Below are positions 12,930 to 24,168 of a DNA stretch of 64,000 nt, piece after piece. The DNA lies in NCBI GenBank assembly GCA_022113835.1, contig JAILWY010000002.1, positions 6,054,501 through 6,118,500 on the forward strand, given 5' to 3'. Source of the stretch: Atopsyche davidsoni. Its lineage: Eukaryota; Arthropoda; Insecta; Trichoptera; Hydrobiosidae. The notes under the pieces are model-generated. The model made no database searches. It was not told the DNA's origin and saw nothing but the letters and a program-made list of their open reading frames with translations. How positions within the stretch are numbered: position 1 is the first letter of the stretch; the number at the start of each line of letters is the position of its first letter. Position numbers and translations under genes: made by a program.

Positions 12930-13813
12930 AGACCATGTCAGCTCCCTTAAGTTAAAAACCTATACATATATTCTGTACCTCAATTTTTTTCAACTCGTGT
13001 CTGAAAAAAACTTGCACAAACGTTTTGTATCTGGTTTTTATGTGTTAGAACATTGTAAATAATATTTGAGAAAGCAGCCAATATATTTTTTGTATATCGT
13101 AGTTATTGGAAAATATATATAGATTTTGTTACTAAATATTTTGTTTATAATATAATTGTTAGTGAAAAAAACTAAAAAGATATATAATCTACTAAAATGT
13201 ACTGCCAAAAACTGTCAAATCAAATTAGGAGGATAACATCACATTTCAGTCAAAATATTGAAGAAATTAATAGATTAAGATTGATAACTTGCAGTATGCG
13301 AACCAATATGGACTTATAGCTTGGCTTACCGAGGTATAAACATTCTATGGCAATTCTCTCTACAAATATTGGAAAACTGCATTTTTAATAATAATATTAA
13401 TAAATGAAAGGGAGAAATCATGTGAATTTATCAATGTTATATGAGAAATATAATGGTTGAATGAGAAATTAAGCTGAAGATACATTTCAGATGAATAAGA
13501 AATGTTTTCAAAATTTCTTAAACACCTAAGTTAAACCAATGTGGTCAAATGAAGTTCTTACAGAACCCAAAGATGAATAATTAAATTGAAAAATAGTCCT
13601 GATCTCACAACCTGTCTCAAACCACTTGTCTCAAAACAGCCTGCGAATTAGAATATTGGTTATTCATTATTTTAACTTACAAAGTTGTAGTTTTAAAGGG
13701 TTTTTGTGTGTTATTACATTACTTAGAACTGCCAACAAAATAATTTTTCAATTGATTGCCACCAAAATTTCGATTGGTGTAAACCGGCATTATTTCTTGC
13801 ATCAGCATAGATC
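12930..13813. other. ETF-beta 3' UTR and intergenic AT-rich sequence
   Basis: I see no gene. A 71-codon ORF near 13626-13841 runs into the hAT end and has no motif. Confidence 0.4.
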
Positions 13814-15887
13814 AGTGTCCCCAACCACTCAAGTCAAGTAGCCCGCAGGCACCATGGCGCCCGCCGACCGTTTTACATGTGCCCGCTGCTGTGCGACCAT
13901 GATAAAAAAATATTAAATTATCATTATTTTATGACCACGATATAAATTAGAAAACTTGCTGAATAAATATAAATCTGATATTTTTGCAGTAGTACAAGTG
14001 TGGTGAAAGTCTATCTGATATTTTTGCGATGGTACACATGAGTTGAAAGCTATTTGAAAGTGTCTTTGATCTTTTTGCGTTGATAAAAGTGAGGTGAAAG
14101 TCTATCTGATATTTTTGCGGTAGTACAAGTGAGGTGAAAGCTATGTGAAAGTCTACCTGATATTTTTGCGATAGGACGATAATTTAACAGAGAAATATAA
14201 GCGAAAATAATTATATCGTTATAATTTTTAAAATAATAATTCTTTCCAGAAAATCATATATAAGCCTGTTGAAATATTGGCTTTTTAATGTTTACGAGTC
14301 ACAAGAAGAATACATGCCATTTCAAAGGACATAAAAACTCAATTAAAGAGTGACTTGGAAATATGTGACTGGTTTTCACTACAATTTGACGAGTTTACAG
14401 ATATATCAGACACAGCATATTTAACAGTTATGGTGAGAATGGTATTTAGTAATTTTACTGTAAAAGAAGATTTACTGAAAATATTACCCATGAAAGGACG
14501 AACAGATGAGTATATCTATAACACATTAAGAACATATGCAAAGTCAATAGATATGCCTTTGCACAAGTTGTCTAAGATAACCACTGATGGAGCACCAGCA
14601 ATGGTTGGTAATATCAATGGATTTGTTGCCCTCTGCAAGAAAGATAAATCATTTCCAATGTTTTTGTCGTTTCACTATATTATCCATTAGGAATTTTTGT
14701 TGTAGAATATTACCCTTCGGACATGTAATAAAAATAGTTACAAAAATTGTCAATTCTATTTGAGCGCCTTTACAACACCGTCTTTTCACGGCCTTATTAG
14801 AAAATTGTGATCCTGATCTTATTCTATATAATGAAGTACGTTGGCCCAGTAAAGGCAAAGTTCTTGCAAGATTTGTAAATTTGATTGAAGAAATAAAAAC
14901 TATCACGATACTAAAAAACAAAATTTTATTGAAATTACAGACCGTTGTTGGCTGGTGGATTTGGGCTTCATCACAGATACAATGGAAAAATTCAATTTTT
15001 TAAACTTGGAGCTGCAGGGAAAAGGCAAACTTGTGCATTTTCCAAATATGGAAAAAAATGATAGGCGACAGTGACATAGACTTGTCATCATTTGTTATCA
15101 ACCTTCAAAATACTTTCAAGTCCAGTTTGAAACACGATTTCAACAGTTTTATATCATAGAGCCAATTGTTACCTTTTTTATCAATCCATTTACTTACCAA
15201 GTAAACGTAACCGAAATAGCAGCTTATTCAAGTAAGGACAGAAGAACTGGAGCTAGAAATTTTGGACCTTGAAAACGACATTGTATCAGATGTTATCAGA
15301 TACCTAAAATCCAATGTATCAGATGAGGACTTCTGGAATATAGTTGACATAAACAAATTTCCATTCTTGAAAAGAGCAGCATACAAAATTAAATCGTTTT
15401 TCGGTTCTACATACTTGTGTGAATCATAAAATCAAAGTACAGATCTCGATGATTGCTTATGAGCAGGAATATCATCATACTCTCCTAATGACGAAGCAAT
15501 GGTCAATGAAATGCAATGTGCCAACAATCATATTGACTTTGATATTTCTATTTTTTTATAAAGAATTTTGGTAATAGGGTCGGATTTAGTCAATTCTGAT
15601 TGGTAATTTTTTTTAAAAATCAGACAATAAAAACATTAAAATTAAAATTAAATATTATTGGTGCATTAAAGTCTTAAGCTTAGTCCGGACTGATATTTTG
15701 ACCTAACTGATATTTTTCGTATTCTAACCTGTTGTTTGCATTTTTTAGCTATAAATGTACATTTTAAAGTTGCTATTAAAAACAATTATTCGTTGCATAT
15801 TTGCCCCAATTCGACCCAATTACCAGAATTTTTATACTATTATTTACTACTTATTAATTATTTTTAAAAAAAGGTTGGGGACCCTTG
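13814..15887 (+). mobile_element. Decayed hAT-superfamily transposon
   Basis: The left end cagtgtccccaacc (13814) and right end ggttggggacccttg (ending 15887) form the short terminal inverted repeat typical of hAT elements. The flanking 8-mers gcatagat and acgtagat agree at 6 of 8 positions, consistent with an old 8-bp target duplication. Inside, an ORF at 14355-14690 encodes DEFTDISDTAYL and KITTDGAPAMVG, characteristic of GTF2IRD2/ZBED-like hAT transposases. Further translated fragments with stops and frameshifts continue to about 15550. It is non-functional. Confidence 0.8.
13971..14180 (+). repeat. Subterminal tandem repeats of the hAT element
   Basis: About five degenerate units of 40-50 bp share the core ctgatatttttgcg followed by a taGTACAAGTGaGGTGAAAG-like segment. 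Their position just inside the left terminus is where hAT transposases bind subterminal motifs. Confidence 0.7.
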
Positions 15888-16785
15888 ACGTAGATCAAAC
15901 ACCGCAGACTCATATTTTTTTCTTCTTAGTTACATGTATCCGGGATACACTTATAAATACCACATATTCGGTATTTGTCAATATAATCTGTACTAATTGA
16001 TCTTATAATTGTGAGCTCACTATGAAAACAAAGTTATTGTTAAACATTAGTAGAGTTGATGAGCTCTTAACAATTGTAATTTAGTGTGTAATAAGGTACT
16101 ATTTTAATTTTCAAAGTCACTTAAATTTCTGAAAAACCTTTATTTCAGATGAGTTTTCAAATCGATTATAGATGTTGTTTAACAAGTAGTACATACATAC
16201 AAAGCCAAAAATACAAATCAAAAACCACATCAGTGTATAAAAGCTGTTTGGAAATAGTACATACTAAAGCCTCCTACTTAATAATATTAATAATTTTTAC
16301 GACGGAAATTCAATAAGCTTTTGATAATTAGCAAAAAATGAAGAAAACAATTATATACATTTTTTTTAAATTCACGATAATTTGAAATACATTACAAAAT
16401 TAAAAATTATAATTTCATACGATGACCATTTTGATAAAATATTGACTAAATGAAATTCTAACCATATTCATGTTTTTGCCAGTTCAACATAAAATATTAT
16501 TTATAAAACAAAGTGGATACCTACATACTTATTAGTTCATTTCATCGTTAAAACATTTACGATACTGTCTAAATTGTTTAGAATGGTAATCTGACAAACC
16601 TTAACTAATGTACATTTCAATGTCGTAAGTAAACATTATACGTCATTCACTTTTAAAATATAAAATTTTAAAAAATCCTTGGCATGAAAGTACAATTTTT
16701 TTTGGATCTGGAAATGTACACAGTCATTTTCCCTGTGGTTATAAAATATCCATCATATATATGTATACATACGAGTGGAAGATGT
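15888..16785. other. Intergenic AT-rich sequence and DCAF10 3' UTR
   Basis: I see no coding motif. Part is expected to be the 3' UTR of DCAF10, which ends at 16786 on the minus strand. Confidence 0.4.
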
Positions 16786-19700
16786 TTATGCTCGCGGCTG
16801 ATACCAAATGATCCTTCCTCCAAGGCAGCCGGTCACAAGCATGCAGTGCCGGGGACTGAACTTGGAACTGACTACCAAGTCCAGGTGCCGGATGCTCTGG
16901 GCCAGCTCCACAAGCACCAGTGGATTGTCAGGCCGGGGAACGCACGAGGGAAGTTCCGAACAGTTCTCCGACAGACTCAACAATCTCACTCCGTATCCGT
17001 AAGGAGAACATATGAGACGACCGTCTGCTGAGAAACAAAGCTCCTGAAACAAATATAACCCATTCGTGAGTAAGTGAACATAACACTCAAAATGTTGTAA
17101 AAACTCTCAAACATTAAGTACCTTTATAAATCCTTTTCCTAAATTTGGTTCTTGGATGTAATACAACAGCCGATTTTTATTCTGTTGAATTACGGACGAC
17201 GGTTTTGGATTGGATGGTTCAGGATCGTGATCAGAATTGTCTTCTACATTCTGGATTGGTAAAGTACTTCCTGATGTGGACGGTCGAAGCCTAAAATATT
17301 AATGTAAAAACAGTAAATAATCAATTTATATGTATAACAACTTGCATTGAAAATAAAGAGATGGTTCGCTGAGGTACCTGCTGTGCACGGTGTGGGGGGA
17401 AGGAGGGGAGGGAGGATCAGGGGTAGGGGGCTGCGTACGGTCTTCTAAGGGAGCTACAATTCCAGAACTGATACCGGTGATGCGCTGCATATTGAAACCT
17501 CGATTAGCTTCTCCTCTGAAAGAAAAATAAATTTTGGTAGTTAAAAAATATATATGATTTGTTATACAGGTGATTATAATCTCCTAGAACTGATTGAGGT
17601 ATTCAATATACTTTTTTTAGCAATGAAATTTCAAAAAAAATGTAGTCACCGAACTAAATTGCTTGTTATTGTAATGCAAACTAAAATGAAAATTGTAAAA
17701 CATAATTCTTATTATATACATGGCCACCAATTTATCTTGAAATGAAAATAATAAAAATAATATTGTGGCTGGAAGCAGAATGAACATGAGATCATGACAA
17801 AACAATTGTAATTGATTATAAATTATAGTACTCACCTACTGGCTAAATCCTGTCTGATTCTTTGCTGCCTTATCGTAATGAGCGCTTCCCATACATCATT
17901 CTGCCCAACCATTGAAGTTCCCTACAAATTTAATGAAAAATATACAACAATGATATCATAAATGTCAGAATGTTGTGTACGGAAGGTCAGTCTGTGAATC
18001 TGTGAGTGTTCAATGTCAAATAATCAAATAGATTTTCATTTTAAAAATAATCAATAAAACAATGTACATTGAGTAAAGAATAAGTAAAATAAATAAACAC
18101 CATCTCACCCTTTCGTAGGTGGTAGGGTTGAGTGAAGCAGCAGTAGTTGAAGAACCTGGTGTAGGTGCAGCAGGGCGTGGACGCGTGCGAGGGGCAGGGG
18201 GGGCACGCGGGGCGCGAGGGGGACGTGGCGCACGTGGGGTGCGTCGTGGAGTAGAAGGCAACGTTACCACTACAGAGTTACCTGCATCATCCTCCTGGAT
18301 GTCATGGACACATGTCCACTGAAAATAAATATTAACTCAATACAAAATTAGACATGCCAAAACCTCTGTCAGTGACTATCAAGACACATGAGAATATTAA
18401 AGCATTAAAATTCGGAGGTCACAGGCCAAGTTCAACTTTTTCTGAGAGCTTCGAATATACTGATAAGCAAAAGTACTATCTGTAATATGAGGTACTGAAT
18501 TATTTCTTAGAATACATATTATATAAGTAAGCAAAAAATTATTGTTGCAATTCAGTTGAATACAATGAGAATATTTTTTCTGTGCATTATATGGTAACTC
18601 TTTCATTCTTTCAAGAGCACATATTACACATTACATGGTTAATACTCACTTCCGATCTATCGTCGTGGCTAATATTTCGACTTAGAGCACACCAACCCTG
18701 CGGATGAATCTGGAAAAGTTTTCAATATGTTGGTAAGTTATTTTTCAATAAGAAATAAAAAAATTAACATATAAAATACTAAATATGTACACTGAATACA
18801 AAAGAATATAGCTGACCTGTAGGGAGCTGACGACCTCGGCTTCATTTCCTTCAGGAAAGTCGCTTATGAACTCCACCCTATTTTGTTTCCGCTTTCTTTT
18901 GAACAAGTGACTATAGAGAGTAGCGATAGGAATTTGCTGTCCACTAATCTGCATGAGTCTGTACATATTTGGCTAGAAGTGAAAAAGAATTTAGAAGCAA
19001 ATAAACAAATGCGCATCAGACATTTAATTTGAACTCGCAGATTGAAAGGCTACCAATATTGTAAATAAGCGAAGAGTTACAGCCAGTTTTACAACCATGT
19101 ATCATAAAACTTACTTAGTAGTTACTAAAAGGAGTTAAGAGTTATTACTAGTTTGCAGTGATGATGAATTACAATGAAGTACAATTGTGTAATATTTTAT
19201 GGCTAGAATCATATTGTCTTGGATAATGATATACAACTCATAATAACCTTAAAGCCTTGTAGATCTCTGGCTAAGCTGGAAAGGTCGAGGTTATGGATGA
19301 TGATCAGAAGTCCCCCAGTGGTACACATGACGAGCTGGCTGGCATCTTGGGAGATGCGACAGCGCATGAGGCCTGCAGCATGGAACACTCGCTGATACAC
19401 AAAGCTCCTTTCTGTATAAGAGTTGATGTCCCAAGTGTAAATGCTTCCGTCTAACCCAGACGTCACCAAGAGGTTGTCCTTGACTGAGTATTCAATATTC
19501 TTAACCCAGTTGGAGTGTCCCTGGAGAGTTCTGATTCTGTTTCTGAGGTTTCGCACATCCCACAAAGCAATCGTAGTGTCATCCGAGCATGTCGCAAACA
19601 TTCGAGAGTCTAAAAACCTGAAAAATAAATCAGTCACGCAAACAAAGTAACAAGACTTAAATAAATATGTGAAAGCCTATATAGTATATTCATTTTATAG

Positions 19701-20480
19701 TATGAAAAAGTATTTACTAACTTTACACAGTTGACACAATCTGAATGGGCTTCACTGACATAGTGGATTTTTTTGTGGGTCAAAGGGTCAAATATCAAGA
19801 TGGATTTCTTTTCACAGGCGGCAACTAACAAAGATCTGTAATGGAATTGTAAGTTGTGACTGTTTTATCAAAACGACTGGTCATGTAAAGATATTTAAAT
19901 AATTAAACTTGCACATACTGTGGCATAAAATACCCTATTGCTTTTGATGACTTGATGACTTTTATGTGCTTGGAACAGAAGATGGACTCTTTTAGTCCTT
20001 GGTTATATTTTATAAAATATTTAAAATCATAAACAAAATAAATGTTTTGCTTTGTTTTAAGCAATTGGCACTCAATTATGTTTTAAATTGTTTGGTTCTA
20101 CCATAAAGTACCTACTAATAGCATACTAAGTAGTATTACACTTATGGTGAGGATCTCAGTTTATAGAGCACAGACTGTGTATAGATCTAGCAGCAAGGCG
20201 TCGGCTAACCTTTCAATATAAAATATCTCAAGGTAGATAGTCTATCTTTTTTGCAATTAAGTATGATTTACCCTTCTGGCGAGAACTCGAGGTTGAAGAC
20301 ACCACCATGCATGTGTCCTGCGGGGTCTTCCAGAGGGTCCCACTGCCCACACGGTTGCATAGCTCGATACATACTCTTGGCGAATACATCTCCTGCTCCC
20401 AGCGGAGTCTGAAACCCCAACTCTCGTTGCCTTGGCCATATTCCTGAAAAGGCTTTATAGTCCTTGGCCGTATATCTCAT
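16786..20480 (-). CDS. DCAF10: DCAF10 (WDR32), WD40 adaptor of a CUL4-DDB1 ubiquitin ligase
   Basis: Ten exons in reading order: 20272-20480, 19722-19835, 19248-19617, 18817-18972, 18650-18709, 18109-18318, 17836-17921, 17378-17515, 17122-17290, 16786-17043. All phases close, giving 589 residues (human about 559). The central WD repeats match DCAF10: GGVFNLEFSPEG, SEAHSDCVNCVKFLDSR, FATCSDDTTIALWD and GHSNWVKNIEY. The C-terminal blades read KELCFSADGRLICSPYGYG and TGCLGGRIIWYQP. A disordered middle insert (exon 18109-18318) is rich in Pro, Arg and Ala. The family recruits substrates to CUL4. The ATG at 20480 sits one base after an acceptor, so a 5' UTR exon, or less likely more coding sequence, lies upstream. 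Confidence 0.93.
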
Positions 20481-20609
20481 ACTGCAATTTTAGAATTTTA
20501 TAATACTCCATTAATTAAATATTAATAAAAACAAATGATAATAGACTACTGATTTTTTCACTAGTACTATAAGAACTCTTTTGCCCTTCTAAGACTTCAT
20601 TTAACTATT

Positions 20610-20860
20610 TTACAAACAAACATTAAAATATTTTTGAATAAAATACTTGAGTGATTTTCCACATTTTCGTTTTTATTAGTGACCGGTTTCGCCAACCTTT
20701 CACGTTGGCATTATCAAACAGAGCACTCTGTTTGATAATGCCAACGTGAAAGGTTGGCGAAACCGGTCACTAATAAAAACGAAAATGTGGAAAGCATTTT
20801 ATTCAAAAATATTAAAATGGAATTCCACCAAGTACTCTCTGTCAAAAATATTGAATTTCT
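20610..20860. repeat. Fold-back element, family 1, full copy with 68-bp perfect arms
   Basis: Arms 20656-20723 and 20726-20793 are perfect reverse complements around a 2-base centre. The arms carry gaccggtttcgccaacc and cacgttggcattatcaaa. Outside lies a shared flank, aatatttttgaataaaata on the left and the reverse complement of ttgacagagagtacttggtg on the right. Related copies lie at about 38363-38525, 51833-51901 and 55680-55930. Confidence 0.85.
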
Positions 20861-22249
20861 TAACATTAAAATGTCAACTTATGGAGTTTGATAACGCCTA
20901 AGAGAGGCAAAGAAGCTTTACTGCACCAGTGAAAAAAGTCACAGATGTTTTCAACCATTTAGTTTTGTGTTAATTGAAATTATATTTTACTACCTGCTTA
21001 TTAATTTATGTTCATTACACGAAATAGCGTCTCTATTATCAATTTGGGTAACAATTTACAATTTGACAGTAAAATCATATTATGATAGTAACAATCGGAA
21101 ACACCCTATAAGATGACATTTTTGGGAGGTTGAAGAAAATATTTTCTAAATAGTAACATAATTATCAAAACATTGATAATTTTACAATCAATTACGATTA
21201 TTATTTCCAAAAATAATCTAGAGAGGGTATTGAACTTTATAATGAATCCGCTTTTTTTCACATGGTTTCAAAGTGTGCATAAATCATTAGATAATATGAT
21301 TAATTTAAATAGTTTCAAATTAAAGGCCATGCATACTTAAAATTAAGCAATTATGAGGCTCAACCTAATAGTAGAATAATATTGTACCTTGTGTAAGTTT
21401 GTAATTTTTGACTCTATAATATCACAGCAGGTAATCAGTTTTCGCTGGGAAAAATTAAGTACACACCGTAAATAAAATATTTTTTTGTCACATTACTGAA
21501 CTCATTATTTTTTCAGGAAAACAAGCTTTCATAAAAAATAAAAACAGGATGGTTACTAATACAAAAATAGTTAATGCAACTGACAGCTCCGCAAAGCAAA
21601 AACACAAAACACCGTGCAGGTGCCATAAACAAAAGTGTATCAATTTTCAAATAAATTATTTAGCTTCTTTTTTTAAATTGTCATAACGTTCATGGATTGA
21701 AAGACCAAGCGGTATAATACGTCAAATGGAGTTAATAAAACCCTATTTGTCGATCTAAACTATTTATATTTTAATCTAAACTATTTATATTTTATATATA
21801 ATAAATATATATATATTTATCGATTATGAACAAACTTATTATACTTTGAACATTCTATCTTATAATTTTAAACAGTTTTTTTAAACAGATTTATTTACTA
21901 AATATATAAGCAATCATTTATTTTTTATGTTTTACACTTTGTGCATACATCTATAAATATTCTAAATGTATGATTATATGTTGGATTAATGTTTGAATCA
22001 TTTGTGTTTATTGTAAGGAAATTTATCCGACTCCTAAAATTAAAATTAACAACATAAAAACCGGACTTAATTTTTTAAGGAGATGCAGGGACATAGTTCG
22101 CATTAAATGTTTGTCGATCATTGTCATGATTTAAATTTATACATTAAATTTTTTATTAAGTACGATTTCATTGATTATTGAATTTTCATTTTTATGCGTG
22201 ACTTGTAGAGAATATATTCTGATTTTTTGATCTTAACAAGTTGACTGCC

Positions 22250-22440
22250 GTGTTGGCCACCGGTGGCCGACACGGAGGTATTCCAATTGGGCCGCGTCGG
22301 CTACCGGTGGCCGACACATAGCGACGAGATACCTGACTTTAGTTTGGCATTCTGCCCGTCGGCCATGCGCCCTACTATTGAACATGGCCGGCACGGCCCT
22401 CTTCTATCTTCCTTCGATATGGCCGATAAAAATATCTCAA
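22250..22440. repeat. GC-rich palindromic block, probable transposon end
   Basis: The core gtgttggccaccggtggc with its continuation cgacac is an almost perfect palindrome at about 22251-22274. The half ccggtggccgacac recurs at about 22304. The block is GC-rich in AT-rich surroundings. I cannot assign it to a transposon family. Confidence 0.45.
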
Positions 22441-23018
22441 AACGAATGAAATAATTGTATTTCGACCCATTATATTAAATTCAACCTAAAAACGTGAAAA
22501 CAATTTTTGGACATTTTACGAAAATCCTATTTGTAATAAATAGCACTTTATTTATTTTTACATATATATGTATTTTATAAAACTTTCTTTCTCATTATTC
22601 TTTTTTATGTTACAGTAGCCTTAGGTTTTTATATTACCCTTTCTATTTCTTATCTTTTTATGTATCTTTTCAAAATTGTATTAAATAAACTTAAAAGCCC
22701 TAAGGGCGTTTGTTTGATAATAAATAAATGAATCAAGTTTTATTCGGTATACCCGTAATTTAATGAAGTGTTAAATTATAATACAGGTTTGTTAAACCAA
22801 TAAACAGATTTGGCTCTCAATTTTTTTTAACGTAATGTACATATTTGGCTCTTTGGTTAATAAAGTCCGACCCCTGTACTAAGCCATATGTGCTTTAGAG
22901 TAAAGATGGTACAAGGTAATGATTACATTTGACAAGTCTGCATGTAATTTTGCAATATTATATTTGCACATCGTTTAGTAATCAAAGGCACTTAAATATT
23001 CCAATAAAATGCAAATCA

Positions 23019-23995
23019 TCATATTCCTTGCTTAGATGGATGTATCTTAGATGCTCGTTGTGGAGAAATATAGGTAACCAAATTAAAATCAACATCACTC
23101 TCAGCACCAACTAAAAAATAACTTTCCTCTGAATATGTCTAAAACCAAAGAAAACAAGTTCAAAACGATCTGCACAAATACATTAAATAAATGTATGTTT
23201 TTCAAATTACAGAGCAATTTTCAAATGCATTTCTTCCCTCTTCGTAGAGTGCAATTCTACTCATTTTTTCTTTTAGCGATTTTCAATATATTTCCTAAAA
23301 TAAACATAAAATTATTAAATATGAAGGTCTTAGCTAACTTTGACACTGGATGATTTGATAATGTCTCAAAACAAACGAGTGAATGATGTGACAAAACAAT
23401 TCATAACCATTTTGTAATTTTACATATACTATTGTAGCGGTCGGTACCGCTATACACCGAGCTACAATAGGGGCTTGTTCGGACAACCGCCCCGACCACA
23501 AGGTCGAGCTGGTCCGAGCAGGTAGAAACTTCCCAATTTTACAACCAAACAACCCCAGCGATAACGCAACGCGCACAGAGAGATGCAAACACTCGACCAG
23601 TAACCACGTATAATTCTGTCTTGTCCAATTCATATAAATAAACGAATACGCAAACATTTCGCCAGCCTTTTGATCTACATCCATAATCAACAATCAACAT
23701 AACACCAACGGCGAAACTATAATATATATTGAGATCGTTGAGTTAGTTGATTTTTATGTTTTGAGAAACTCAAAACATAAAAAGCTTTTAGATTGTGGTC
23801 CGGACATTTTTGAACACCCGTGAATAACATTTCCCAGGTGCAACAGTATTTATAAGTTAAATAAATTTACCTGTAATTTAGAAGCCAATGTCCTATATAT
23901 TGAATAGGATCTTTTGGTTGATAGATTATTGCCTGAGCTATTGCTTTTATTAGTGGTTTACTAATTTTCCTTTTTAAATAATCAAAGTCATCCAT
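23019..23995 (-). pseudogene. Broken partial tandem copy of the last three exons of gene A
   Basis: Three pieces match gene A exons 5-7 in order and orientation. Piece 1 (23871-23995) starts MDDFDYLK and reads KAIAQAIIYQPKDPIQYIGHW, close to the Dpy-30 exon of gene A. Piece 2 (23211-23294) matches exon 6 but is 4 nt shorter and has an in-frame TAA after KYIENR. Piece 3 (23019-23138) reads GAESDVDFNLVTYISPQ against GAESDSDLNLATYITPQ. Splice sites survive. The stop and frameshift, and the absence of the coiled-coil exons, indicate a pseudogene. Its first intron carries a GC-rich insertion (23430-23720). Confidence 0.8.
23430..23720. repeat. GC-rich hairpin block inserted in the pseudogene intron
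   Basis: The segment starts with nested inverted repeats: attgtagc pairs with gctacaat, and inside it agcggt pairs with accgct. GC-rich sequence and an AATAAA-like motif follow. Gene A has no counterpart in its intron, so this was probably inserted after the duplication. An LTR fragment is one possibility, but I see no second LTR or coding remnant. Confidence 0.4.
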
Positions 23996-24168
23996 GTTTA
24001 CAGCTTGTATCTTTTTTCCGGATGTTAAAATATTTTTATTATTTTCTCTATATTACACTTGATAGTAGTTACTTAGAAAAAAATGTTTACTTTGTGAATA
24101 AAATGTGGTATAATGGCATATTTAATTAGAAAATATGTAATTCCATACATTAAATTCAATTATGTAAG

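Larger units (their letters stand above)
20481..23018. other. Repeat-rich intergenic region upstream of DCAF10
   Basis: It holds a perfect fold-back (20656-20793) and a GC-rich palindromic block (22250-22440), listed separately. The rest is AT-rich with no recognisable gene. A DCAF10 5' UTR exon is expected here but I cannot place it. Confidence 0.4.

Noticed and set aside
13971..14180. Possible CRISPR-like array
   Set aside because: The units are degenerate, directly adjacent and inside a hAT terminus in a eukaryotic genome, so they are transposon subterminal repeats.
18119..18322. Gly/Arg-rich ORF on the plus strand resembling an RGG protein
   Set aside because: It is the complement of the Pro/Arg-rich DCAF10 exon at 18109-18318, whose phase and splice sites are firm.
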